From positions 62,001 to 126,000 of the forward strand of contig NZ_CP116871.1 in NCBI RefSeq assembly GCF_031885415.1: a DNA stretch of 64,000 bases, written 5' to 3'. This document shows positions 35,323 to 43,117 of this stretch, in pieces. The DNA is from Microbacterium forte. Lineage in GTDB: Bacteria > Actinomycetota > Actinomycetes > Actinomycetales > Microbacteriaceae. The notes under the pieces were generated by a model. It saw only the letters and a program-made list of their open reading frames with translations. It searched no databases and was not told where the DNA came from. The number at the start of each line of letters is the position of its first letter. The first letter of the stretch is position 1. The translations under genes and the position numbers were made by a program.

Positions 35323-37137
35323 TTACTCGCTGTCCTCGGACTTCTTCTTGCGGGGCTTCTTCACCGGCTCGGTCGAGATGACCGTGCTGGGGGTGTTCGC
35401 CGTCTCATCGACGTGGGTCTCGCTGACGGTGATCGGGGCATCCGGGACGCCTGCGCGCTCGTGAGCGCCCTGGATCTCGGCCGCTTCGGTCTCGTCGTTC
35501 TGGGCGGTCACGTGATGCTGGTGCGCATCTGCAGCCTCGATCTCGGCCTGCGTCAGCGGAGCGAGACGATCTTCGAAGAACCAACGCGAGATGGAGGAGC
35601 GCAGGTTCTCAGTCCACGAGATGCGTCCCTTCGCATTCGGACGCACGACCAGCGGCTCGTAGCCGTCGACATCGATGAGCTTCCAGCGGTCGTACTTGTC
35701 GACGGGCTGGTGGACCTCGATGAACTCGCCGCCGGGAAGGCGGACGATACGGCCGGACTCGAAGCCGTGCAGGACGATCTCACGGTCCTTCTTCTGCAGA
35801 GCGATCGCGATGCGCTTGGCGATGAAGTAGCCGAGAACCGGTCCGACGAACAGCAGCGCCTGAAGCGCGTGGATCACGCCCTCCATCGTGAGCATGAAGT
35901 GCGTCGCGATGAGGTCGGACGATGCTGCAGCCCACAGGACGGCGTAGAAGACGACTCCGGCCACGCCGATGGCGGTGCGGGTCGCCGCGTTGCGCGGGCG
36001 CTGAGCGATGTGGTGCTCGCGCTTGTCGCCCGTGACCCAGGCCTCGATGAACGGGTAGATCGCTACGAGCACGATGAACAGACCGAGGACGACCAGCGGC
36101 AGCAGGATGCCGAACGACCAGGTGTGATCGAGGAAGACCACATCGAGGTTCGACGGAGCGAGTCGCAGAGCGCCGTCGGCGAATCCGATGTACCAGTCAG
36201 GCTGCGTGCCGGCCGAGACGGGGGAGGGGTCGTACGGGCCGTAGTTCCAGATCGGGTTGATCTGGAAGAACGTCGCGATCAGCACGATCGTGCCGAAGAC
36301 GATGAACAGGTAGCCGCCCATCTTCGACATGTACACGGGCATCATCGGGTAGCCGACGACGTTGTCGTTCGTGCGGCCGGGGCCGGCGAACTGCGTGTGC
36401 TTGTTGACGATCATCAGCATCAGGTGCACGGCGATGAGGCCGATCACCAGCAGCGGAAGCAGCAGGATGTGCAGCGTGTACAGGCGTCCGACGATGTCGG
36501 TGCCGGGGAACTCGCCGCCGAAGAGGAGGAACGAGGTCCAGGTGCCGATCAGCGGGATGCCCTTGATCATTCCGTCGATGATGCGCAGACCGTTGCCCGA
36601 GAGCAGGTCGTCGGGAAGGGAGTATCCCGTGAAGCCCTCGGCCATGGCGAGGACGAACAGCACGAAGCCGATCACCCAGTTGAGCTCGCGGGGCTTGCGG
36701 AACGCACCGGTGAAGAAGACGCGCAGCATGTGCACGCCGATGCCGGCCACGAAGACGAGTGCGGCCCAGTGGTGGATCTGGCGCACCAGGAGGCCACCAC
36801 GGAGGTCGAACGAGATGTGCAGCGACGACTCGAGCGCCGCCGACATCTCGATTCCGCGCATCGGGGCGTAGGCGCCCGTGTAGTGCGTCTCGACCATGGA
36901 GGCCTGGAAGAAGAAGGTCAGGAAGGTTCCGGAGAGGAACACGACGACGAAGCTCCACAGCGCGATCTCACCCAGCATGAACGACCAGTGGTCGGGGAAG
37001 ATCTTGCGGCCGAGCTCCTTGACGAAGCCGGAGATGCTGGTGCGCTCATCGATGTAGTTCGACGCGGCGCCGACGAATCGACCGCCGAGAGGCGCCTTGT
37101 TGTCCTTGTCCTCTTTGGACAGCGTTGCGGTGCTCAA
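35323..37137 (-). CDS. qcrB: cytochrome bc complex cytochrome b subunit
   Basis: Di-haem cytochrome b of the actinobacterial bcc complex, which oxidises menaquinol. The 604-residue length fits the extended actinobacterial form. The N-terminal four-helix b domain includes FLSGTFLTFFFQASMVETHYTGAYAPMRGIEMS, QIHHWAALVFVAGIGVHMLRVFFTGAFRKPREL with haem-ligand histidines, and NWVIGFVLFVLAMAEGFTGYSLPDD. The quinol-site region is present (NPIWNYGPYDPSPVSAGTQPDWYIGFADGALRL). The hydrophilic C-terminal tail of about 150 residues ends in a lysine-rich KKPRKKKSEDSE. The ATG overlaps the qcrA stop by 4 bases. It is the last gene of ctaE-qcrC-qcrA-qcrB. Confidence 0.98.
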   Translation of the reverse strand: MSTATLSKEDKDNKAPLGGRFVGAASNYIDERTSISGFVKELGRKIFPDHWSFMLGEIALWSFVVVFLSGTFLTFFFQASMVETHYTGAYAPMRGIEMSAALESSLHISFDLRGGLLVRQIHHWAALVFVAGIGVHMLRVFFTGAFRKPRELNWVIGFVLFVLAMAEGFTGYSLPDDLLSGNGLRIIDGMIKGIPLIGTWTSFLLFGGEFPGTDIVGRLYTLHILLLPLLVIGLIAVHLMLMIVNKHTQFAGPGRTNDNVVGYPMMPVYMSKMGGYLFIVFGTIVLIATFFQINPIWNYGPYDPSPVSAGTQPDWYIGFADGALRLAPSNLDVVFLDHTWSFGILLPLVVLGLFIVLVAIYPFIEAWVTGDKREHHIAQRPRNAATRTAIGVAGVVFYAVLWAAASSDLIATHFMLTMEGVIHALQALLFVGPVLGYFIAKRIAIALQKKDREIVLHGFESGRIVRLPGGEFIEVHQPVDKYDRWKLIDVDGYEPLVVRPNAKGRISWTENLRSSISRWFFEDRLAPLTQAEIEAADAHQHHVTAQNDETEAAEIQGAHERAGVPDAPITVSETHVDETANTPSTVISTEPVKKPRKKKSEDSE

Positions 37138-38210
37138 TGGCGCTCCCAGAAGCTCGGGCCGACGGGCTCGGTGAAGTCACTGCGTGCGACGAGGTAGCCC
37201 TCGTCGTCGACGGTGATGGGCAGCTGCGGCAGCGGACGTGCGGCCGGTCCGAAGATGACCTTGGCGTGATCCGTGACGTCGAACTGCGACTGGTGACAGG
37301 GGCAGAGGAGGTGGTGGGTCTGCTGCTCGTACAGTGCCACGGGGCATCCGACGTGCGTGCAGACCTTCGAGTACGCGACGATGCCGTCGTACGACCAGTC
37401 CTTGCGGTCCTCGGCCTCGATGAGCTGCTCGGGGCGCAGGCGCATCATCAGCACGATGGCCTTCGCCTTCTCCTCGAGGTAGCCGTCGTGGTGGCTGAGC
37501 TCGGCGAGGTCCTCCGGGATCACGTGGAACGCGGATCCGAGGGTGACATCGGCCGCGCGGATCGGCGTGCCGTCGGGGTCGCGGACGAGGCGCTGACCCT
37601 TCTCCCACATCGTGTGCTTCAGCAGCGTCACCGGGTCGCCCGCGGTGGGGTCGTCCGGCGTGCTGTGCGGAGCGAGACCGCGGAAGAGCGTGACCCCGGG
37701 GATGATCGAGGCCACGATCGCCGCGAACAGCGAGTTGCGGATCATCGTGCGTCGTCCGAATCCGGACTCCTCGTTCGCCGTGGCGAAGGCCTCGACGACC
37801 GCCTCTCGCGTCGAGTCCTTGCCCCGGGTGGGGTGGCGGTGCTCGATGTGCTCCTTGTCGCTCATCAGCGCCTTGGACCAGTGGATCGCGCCGATGCCGA
37901 TCGAGAGCAGCGCCAGTGCGATGCCCAGACCGATGAAGAGATTGTTCTGACGGATGTCGATGAGCGCGCCGCTCTCGATGGGGAAGAGCATGTAGGCGGC
38001 GACCGCCCAGATGCTTCCTGCCAGCGAGAGATAGAACAGCGTGTAGACCGTGCGCTCTGCAGCCTTCTCAGCGCGCGGGTCCTTGTCGGTCATCCGCGCG
38101 CGGTGCGGCGGCAGCCCCGGGTTCTGCACGGGATCGCTGACTGCGACACCCAGCCCTGGAGAGGGCTGGTAGGCCCTGTCAAGAGCCTGCGAGTCGTCGT
38201 CGTGTGCCAT
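37134..38210 (-). CDS. qcrA: Rieske iron-sulfur subunit of the bcc complex
   Basis: Menaquinol oxidase Rieske protein. It has 358 residues with three N-terminal membrane segments (about residues 56-75, 85-106 and 160-182), the actinobacterial pattern, in place of the single anchor of mitochondria. The 2Fe-2S motifs are CTHVGCPVALYEQQTHHLLCPCHQSQFD (CTHxGC and CPCHxS). It lies between qcrC and qcrB. The ErpA-family carrier encoded at 30.2 kb is a plausible cluster donor. Confidence 0.98.
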   Translation of the reverse strand: MAHDDDSQALDRAYQPSPGLGVAVSDPVQNPGLPPHRARMTDKDPRAEKAAERTVYTLFYLSLAGSIWAVAAYMLFPIESGALIDIRQNNLFIGLGIALALLSIGIGAIHWSKALMSDKEHIEHRHPTRGKDSTREAVVEAFATANEESGFGRRTMIRNSLFAAIVASIIPGVTLFRGLAPHSTPDDPTAGDPVTLLKHTMWEKGQRLVRDPDGTPIRAADVTLGSAFHVIPEDLAELSHHDGYLEEKAKAIVLMMRLRPEQLIEAEDRKDWSYDGIVAYSKVCTHVGCPVALYEQQTHHLLCPCHQSQFDVTDHAKVIFGPAARPLPQLPITVDDEGYLVARSDFTEPVGPSFWERH

Positions 38211-38246
38211 GGTGCTCCTCGTACGTTCCTCTTCGATGAATAAGCG

Positions 38247-39050
38247 TCAGTTGGACTTCGCCGTGATCCACACGGTGATGGCGACGAGCGCGCCGATTCC
38301 GAAGATCCAGACGAACAGGCCCTCGGAGACGGGACCGAGCGAACCGAGCGAGAAACCGCCGATCTGCACGGACTGCTGCTGGTAGAGCAGAGCCGAGATG
38401 ATATCGCGCTTGTCTTCGTCCGACAGGTTCATGTCGCCGAAGACGGGCATGTTCTGGGGGCCCGTGACCATGGCGGCGTACATGTGCAGCGCGCTGGTCT
38501 CGGTCAGTGCCGGGGCGTACTTGCCCTCGGTGAGTGCTCCACCGGCTGCCGCCACGTTGTGGCACATCGCGCAGTTCACGCGGAACAGCTCTGCGCCGTT
38601 GGCGACATCTCCGCCGCCGTCGAGGATGTGGTCCTCGGGGAAGGTCGGACCAGGAGCAGATGCCTGCACGAAGGACGAGATCGCGAGGATCTGCTCCTCG
38701 GTGAACTGCGGCTCCTTCTGGGGTGCCTGCGGTCCCTGCATCTGCAGGGGCATGCGACCCGTCGACATCTGGAACTCGACTGCGAGCTCGCCGACGCCGT
38801 AGAGGCTCGGTCCGTTCGCCGTGCCCTGCATGTCGAGACCGTGGCAGGTGGCGCAGTTCGCCGTGAACAGCTTCTCGCCGTCCTCGACCGTGAGCGTGGT
38901 CGCAGCAGTGGTCTGGGTGTCGGTCGCAGCGAAGGCTGCGGATGTGCCGGCGTATACCGCGCCGGTGATCATGAGGCCTGCTCCGATGAGGGCTGCCGCA
39001 GCCAGTGGGCTGCGACGGCCATTCGAACGGCGCTTCTTCTCTCGTGCCAT
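38247..39050 (-). CDS. qcrC: di-haem cytochrome c subunit of the bcc complex
   Basis: Carries two covalently bound c haems that pass electrons directly to the aa3 oxidase. From ATG 39050 it has 267 residues; the open frame extends to 39398, but that part is a shadow of ctaE. An N-terminal signal/anchor (about residues 14-40) is followed by CATCH at 66-70 and CAMCH at 160-164. A C-terminal membrane helix (about 243-263) ends the protein. The duplicated cytochrome c domains replace the soluble cytochrome c of other bacteria. Confidence 0.97.
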   Translation of the reverse strand: MAREKKRRSNGRRSPLAAAALIGAGLMITGAVYAGTSAAFAATDTQTTAATTLTVEDGEKLFTANCATCHGLDMQGTANGPSLYGVGELAVEFQMSTGRMPLQMQGPQAPQKEPQFTEEQILAISSFVQASAPGPTFPEDHILDGGGDVANGAELFRVNCAMCHNVAAAGGALTEGKYAPALTETSALHMYAAMVTGPQNMPVFGDMNLSDEDKRDIISALLYQQQSVQIGGFSLGSLGPVSEGLFVWIFGIGALVAITVWITAKSN

Positions 39051-39070
39051 CTCGGGGATCAGCTCCGCTC

Positions 39071-39724
39071 TTATTTCAGGAAGTAGATAACGACGAACAG
39101 CACGATCCAGACGACGTCGACGAAGTGCCAGTAGTAGGACACCACGATCGAGGACGTCGCCTCTTTGTGCCGGAAATTCTTGACGGCGTATGCACGCCCG
39201 ATGACGAGGAGGAACGCGATCAGACCGCCGGTGACGTGCAGGGCGTGGAAGCCGGTGGTGATGTAGAACGCGGACGCGTACGAGTCGGCGCTGATCGGCA
39301 GGCCCTCTGCGACGAGCTGTGCGTACTCCCACACCTGCCCGGAGACGAAGATCGCGCCGAGTGCGAAGGTGAGGAAGAACCACTCGACCATGCCCCACCC
39401 GAACAGGCGGCGACGGCCTGCGCCGTTCTTCTGCCCCTTGGCGATGCGGTACGGCTGCAGGTCCTCCGCCGCGAACACGCCCATCTGGCAGGTGAACGAG
39501 GAGAGCACGAGGATCGCCGTGTTCACGAACGCGAACGGCACGTTCAGCAGTTCGGTGCGGTCGGCCCAGAGCTCGGGGGAGGTGCTGCGGAGCGTGAAGT
39601 AGATCGCGAAGAGTCCCGCGAAGAACATCACCTCACTGCCGAGCCACACAATGGTGCCGACAGCTACCGGGTTGGGGCGCTTGATCGTTCTTGCCGCCGG
39701 GGCATACGTCGCTGAGGTCGTCAC
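39071..39724 (-). CDS. ctaE: cytochrome c oxidase subunit III
   Basis: Five-helix subunit III of the aa3 oxidase, first gene of ctaE-qcrCAB. It has 217 residues from GTG 39724. The frame is open to 39763, but [43 protein letters not shown] is the family N-terminus, and CATAAT ends 6 bases upstream of the GTG. The signature glutamate lies in WLGSEVMFF, and the C-terminus [57 protein letters not shown] is canonical. qcrC starts 20 bases downstream. Confidence 0.96.
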   Translation of the reverse strand: MTTSATYAPAARTIKRPNPVAVGTIVWLGSEVMFFAGLFAIYFTLRSTSPELWADRTELLNVPFAFVNTAILVLSSFTCQMGVFAAEDLQPYRIAKGQKNGAGRRRLFGWGMVEWFFLTFALGAIFVSGQVWEYAQLVAEGLPISADSYASAFYITTGFHALHVTGGLIAFLLVIGRAYAVKNFRHKEATSSIVVSYYWHFVDVVWIVLFVVIYFLK

Positions 39725-39730
39725 CCTTCC

Positions 39731-39736
39731 ATTATG
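39731..39736 (-). promoter_or_regulatory. -10 element 6 nt before the ctaE GTG
   Basis: CATAAT on the minus strand, spacer GGAAGG, then GTG at 39724. The spacer looks like a ribosome site but touches the start codon. A leaderless ctaE-qcrCAB transcript is inferred. Confidence 0.5.
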
Positions 39737-39791
39737 GCCGATCCGCGGGGATGATTCTCGCACCGGAGGCCCCGGTTTCGCCCTCAGGCGA

Positions 39792-39807
39792 CTTAGGCAA
39801 CCCTAAG
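39792..39807. promoter_or_regulatory. 16-bp palindrome between ctaE and trpD
   Basis: CTTAGG-CAAC-CCTAAG has perfect 6-bp arms. It lies 56 bases upstream of the ctaE -10 and 97 bases upstream of the trpD -10. TTAG-N6-CTAA is shared with one half of the DtxR/IdeR iron box. Iron or haem control of the respiratory operon would be consistent, but the full 19-bp box is not present. The rest of the 192-base gap shows only the two near-start -10 elements. Confidence 0.4.
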
Positions 39808-39903
39808 AAAACGCTGCGAATCCTCGGTGAATACGCGGGAAACGAGGGATGGTCGAACTTCGAGTCGTGGTTCGGAAGAGTCTGCACGTTTTCCCGGCGC
39901 CGA

Positions 39904-39909
39904 TAGGAT
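39904..39909 (+). promoter_or_regulatory. -10 element 7 nt before the trpD ATG
   Basis: TAGGAT, spacer CGCACAC, ATG at 39917. No ribosome site is present; a leaderless transcript is inferred. Confidence 0.55.
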
Positions 39910-39916
39910 CGCACAC

Positions 39917-40981
39917 ATGGCTGATTCCCTGACCTGGTCCGACGTGCTCACCACTCTTCTGGAGCGTCGTGATCTCAGCGTCTGGGAGTCCACCTGGGCC
40001 ATGCGCCAGATCATGCGCGGCGACGTGACCCAGGCTCAGCTCGCCGGCTTCCTCGTCGCTCTCCGGGCCAAGGGGGAGACGATCGACGAGATCGTCGGCT
40101 TCCGCGACGCCATCCTCGAGGCGGCCGTCCCGCTGCCCGTGTCGCCCGACGTCCTCGACATCGTCGGCACCGGCGGCGACCGTGTCGGCACGGTCAACGT
40201 CTCGACGACCGCCGCGGTCATCATCGGCGCCACCGGCATCCCGGTCGTCAAGCACGGGAACCGTGCTGCCAGCTCGGCCTCGGGGTCGTCCGACGTGCTG
40301 AGCGCACTCGGGCTGGAACTCACCCTCGATCCCGCAGCCGTCTCGTCGATCCTCGACCGCACAGGCATCACGTTCGCGTGGGCCGGTGCCTTCCACCCGG
40401 GGTTCAAGCACGCGGGGGCTGTCCGGGCCGAACTCGGCGTCCCCACGGTCTTCAACATGCTCGGCCCGCTGTGCAACCCGGCTCGCGCGGAGGCGAACGC
40501 CGTCGGCGTGGCTCAGCTCGAGCGTGTCCCCCTCATCACGGGTGTGTTCCGCACGCGAGGCGCGACGGCGCTGGTGTTCCGCGGAGACGACGGGCTCGAC
40601 GAGTTGACCACCACGGGGCACAGTCGCATCTGGGAGGTCACGCGCGGTGACATCCACGAGCACGACCTCGACCCGCGCGACCTCGGCATCCCGATCGCGG
40701 ACCTCGCGGATCTGATCGGCGGGACCCCCGACCACAACGCCGCCGTGCTGCGCAGGACGCTCGACGGCGAGACGGGAGCCGTGCGAGACATCGTCCTGCT
40801 CAACGCCGCTGCGGGGATCGTCGCGTTCGAGCTCTCGCAGGATGCGACGCAGGTGCAGCGCCCTATCCTCGAGCGTCTGCGCGAGGGATACGAGCGAGCG
40901 GCTGCCGCGGTCGACGACGGCCGCGCGATCGCCAAGCTCGATGAGTGGATCGGCGTGAGCCGCGAGCTCGCGTCGGCGTAG
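39917..40981 (+). CDS. trpD: anthranilate phosphoribosyltransferase
   Basis: Attaches phosphoribosyl from PRPP to anthranilate, the second step of tryptophan synthesis. It has 354 residues from ATG 39917. Motifs: LDIVGTGGDRVGTVNVSTTAAVI (PRPP/Mg loop), KHGNRAASSASGSSDVLSALG, AFHPGFKHAGAVRAELGVPTVFNMLGPLCNPARA, GVFRTRGATALVFRGDDGLDELTTTG with its acidic metal pair. Other trp genes are absent from the window, so it is an unlinked trpD, as often found near the cytochrome genes in Actinobacteria. Confidence 0.97.
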   Translation: MADSLTWSDVLTTLLERRDLSVWESTWAMRQIMRGDVTQAQLAGFLVALRAKGETIDEIVGFRDAILEAAVPLPVSPDVLDIVGTGGDRVGTVNVSTTAAVIIGATGIPVVKHGNRAASSASGSSDVLSALGLELTLDPAAVSSILDRTGITFAWAGAFHPGFKHAGAVRAELGVPTVFNMLGPLCNPARAEANAVGVAQLERVPLITGVFRTRGATALVFRGDDGLDELTTTGHSRIWEVTRGDIHEHDLDPRDLGIPIADLADLIGGTPDHNAAVLRRTLDGETGAVRDIVLLNAAAGIVAFELSQDATQVQRPILERLREGYERAAAAVDDGRAIAKLDEWIGVSRELASA

Positions 40982-40989
40982 ACACCACG

Positions 40990-41976
40990 ATGGATCCCGT
41001 CGCCGCTCTGCTCGAGATCGCCTCGCTGCTCGAGCGCGAACGGGCATCTCGATATCGGGCGAAGGCCTTCCGCCAGGCCGCGGCGACCTTGCAGCAGCTG
41101 CCGGAGGACGTGCGCGCAGATCCTACGAGGCTGCGCGCGGCGAAGGGGATCGGCGAGTCGACGTTCGCGGTCATCCGGCAGGCACAGAGCGGAGAAGTGC
41201 CCGGCTATCTCGTCGAGCTGCGCGGCGATGTCGAGCCGGAGCGGGTCTCGGAGCTGAGAGTGAAGCTGCGGGGCGATCTGCACGCGCATACGGATTGGTC
41301 GGACGGGACGACGCCCATCCCCGTCATGGCGGCGGCTGCGCGAGCGCTCGGACACGAGTACCAGGCGATCACCGACCACTCACCGCGCCTCAGGGTCGCC
41401 CGAGGGCTCTCACCCGAACGGCTGCGCGAGCAGATCCCGCTGGTGCGTGCCGAGACGGGAGACGGATTCACGCTCCTCGCCGGCATCGAGGTCGACATCC
41501 TCGAAGACGGCGCCCTCGACCAGGACGACGCGCTGCTGGGCGAGCTCGACATCGTCGTCGCGTCCGTGCATTCCAAACTGCGCATGGACGCGAGGCCGAT
41601 GACGGCTCGCATGATCGCGGCCGTCTCGAACCCGCGGGTCAACGTCCTCGGCCATTGCACGGGCCGCCTCGTGCAGGGCGAACGCGGCACTCGCCCTGAA
41701 TCGCAGTTCGATGCAGCAGCGGTCTTCGCGGCGTGCGCGGAGAACGGAGTGGCTGTCGAGATCAACTCCCGGCCCGAACGTCAGGATCCGCCCGACGAGC
41801 TGATCGCGATCGCGTTGCAGGCGGGCTGCCTGTTCTCGATCGATTCGGACGCGCACGCACCGGGTCAGCTCTCGCTGCTCGATCACGGTGCGGAACGGGC
41901 GGAGCGAGCCGGCGTCCCCGCATCGAGGATCGTCACCACCTGGGGACTAGACCGGCTGCTCGCCTGGGCGAGCTGA
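40990..41976 (+). CDS. helix-hairpin-helix plus PHP-domain phosphoesterase (PolX-like, no polymerase core)
   Basis: A 328-residue protein. The N-terminus (residues 1-75) resembles the 8-kDa domain of family X polymerases, with the helix-hairpin-helix LRAAKGIGESTFAVIRQ near 48-64. The PHP domain from about residue 94 keeps the full metal set: GDLHAHTDWSDGTTPI (H98, H100), AITDHSPRL, GIEVDI, VVASVHSKLR, GHCTGR, and IDSDAHAPGQL. The nucleotidyltransferase domain of PolX is missing; the protein is about half PolX length. It is probably a DNA-repair nuclease or 3'-phosphatase; the substrate is unknown. It starts 8 bases after trpD and is convergent with a 5'-3' exonuclease gene. Confidence 0.85.
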   Translation: MDPVAALLEIASLLERERASRYRAKAFRQAAATLQQLPEDVRADPTRLRAAKGIGESTFAVIRQAQSGEVPGYLVELRGDVEPERVSELRVKLRGDLHAHTDWSDGTTPIPVMAAAARALGHEYQAITDHSPRLRVARGLSPERLREQIPLVRAETGDGFTLLAGIEVDILEDGALDQDDALLGELDIVVASVHSKLRMDARPMTARMIAAVSNPRVNVLGHCTGRLVQGERGTRPESQFDAAAVFAACAENGVAVEINSRPERQDPPDELIAIALQAGCLFSIDSDAHAPGQLSLLDHGAERAERAGVPASRIVTTWGLDRLLAWAS

Positions 41977-41977
41977 G

Positions 41978-42913
41978 TCAGCCCTCGATCGTCGCGATCG
42001 CGGCCACGGCGCGGGTCATCGAGCCTCCGAGGTTCCACTTCTCCGCGAGCGCGGTCGCAGCATCGACCTCGGACGGGTCGAGCGGACGGAGTGCGTCGCT
42101 CGGCGCCGCGATGTCAAGGTCGGGCGCCACGGCTACCACGGTCGGGGCGACATCGAGGTAGTCCGCCGCGGCGAGGATCTTCGCGCGGACGCCAGCGCTC
42201 ATGCCCTCGCCGGCTGCGGCCGCCTCTCGGATGCCCACCAGATCGCCATGGGCCTGGAGGAGGGTGGCTGCTGTCTTCTCTCCGACGCCTGCGACGCCGG
42301 GCAGTCCGTCGGAGGCGTCGCCGCGCATCGTCGCGAAGTCGGCGTACTGGCTGGGCAGCACGCCGTACTTCGCCACCACGACGGCATCCGTGACGATCTC
42401 GAGGTTGCTCATGCCCCGAGCCGTGTAGATGACGCGGATGTTCCTCGAGTCGTCGACGAGCTGGAACAGATCCCGATCGCCTGTGACGATGTCGACAGGC
42501 ATGGTCGCGTGCGTCGCGAGGGTGCCGATGACGTCATCGGCCTCGTGCTCGGCGACCCCGATGATCGGGATGCCGAGCGCTCCGAGCGTCTGACGGATCA
42601 GAGGGATCTGCGCCTCGAGGGGATCAGGGACCTCTTCGACGTCGGGACCGGCGGTGACGACCTCGACGACTCGATGCTCCTTGTAGCTGGGGATCAGGTC
42701 GACGCGCCACTGGGGCCGCCAGTCGTCGTCCCAGCATGCGACCACGTGGGTCGGCTCGTACAGGGTGACCAGCTTCGCGATGATGTCGAGCAGCCCTCGC
42801 GCGGCGTTGATGGGAGACCCGTCTGGTGCCGTGACTTTGTCAGGCACTCCGTAGAAGGCGCGGAAGTAGAGGCTTGCGGTGTCGAGCAGGAGAAGCTTGT
42901 CGGCGCGGGGCAT
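41978..42913 (-). CDS. 5'-3' exonuclease, Pol I N-terminal-domain family
   Basis: A stand-alone flap/5'-3' exonuclease homologous to the N-terminal domain of DNA polymerase I. It has 311 residues. Metal and substrate motifs: LLLLDTASLYFRAFYG, RGLLDIIAKLVTLYEPTHVVACWDDDWRPQWR, GVAEHEADDVIGTLA, IVTGDRDLFQLVDD, and the helix-3-turn-helix GDASDGLPGVAGVGEKTAATLLQAHGD. No polymerase domain follows. It shares its 3' boundary with the PHP protein gene. The ATG at 42913 lies 6 bases behind CAGACT. Confidence 0.93.
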   Translation of the reverse strand: MPRADKLLLLDTASLYFRAFYGVPDKVTAPDGSPINAARGLLDIIAKLVTLYEPTHVVACWDDDWRPQWRVDLIPSYKEHRVVEVVTAGPDVEEVPDPLEAQIPLIRQTLGALGIPIIGVAEHEADDVIGTLATHATMPVDIVTGDRDLFQLVDDSRNIRVIYTARGMSNLEIVTDAVVVAKYGVLPSQYADFATMRGDASDGLPGVAGVGEKTAATLLQAHGDLVGIREAAAAGEGMSAGVRAKILAAADYLDVAPTVVAVAPDLDIAAPSDALRPLDPSEVDAATALAEKWNLGGSMTRAVAAIATIEG

Positions 42914-42984
42914 GGAGACAGTCTGTCAGCGCGCCGAGCGAGGATGTTATCGAGTCCGTCATATCGCCCGGTGATCTGATAGCC

Positions 42985-43013
42985 TTGATTGTCACTAGTG
43001 GCGTGTCTATGCA
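42985..43013 (+). promoter_or_regulatory. rpsA promoter
   Basis: TTGATT (42985-42990), 17-bp spacer, TATGCA (43008-43013). The leader to the ATG at 43118 is about 100 bases, carrying AAGGA at 43102-43106. Among the best -35/-10 pairs seen in the window. Confidence 0.5.
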
Positions 43014-43117
43014 TGCCCTGGTGTCGAAAACCAAATCAATCGCTGCAGAGCTCATCGTCGGCCGTGCGCGGCCGGAGCGCTCAGCCCGAGTCTCCATTCA
43101 CAAGGACAACCCACTAC

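Noticed and set aside
35413..37197. A 594-codon plus-strand frame opposite qcrB
   Set aside because: Shadow of qcrB with an acidic, motif-free product.
39051..39398. 116-residue N-terminal extension of qcrC
   Set aside because: It lies inside ctaE in another frame; the signal/anchor starts right after ATG 39050.
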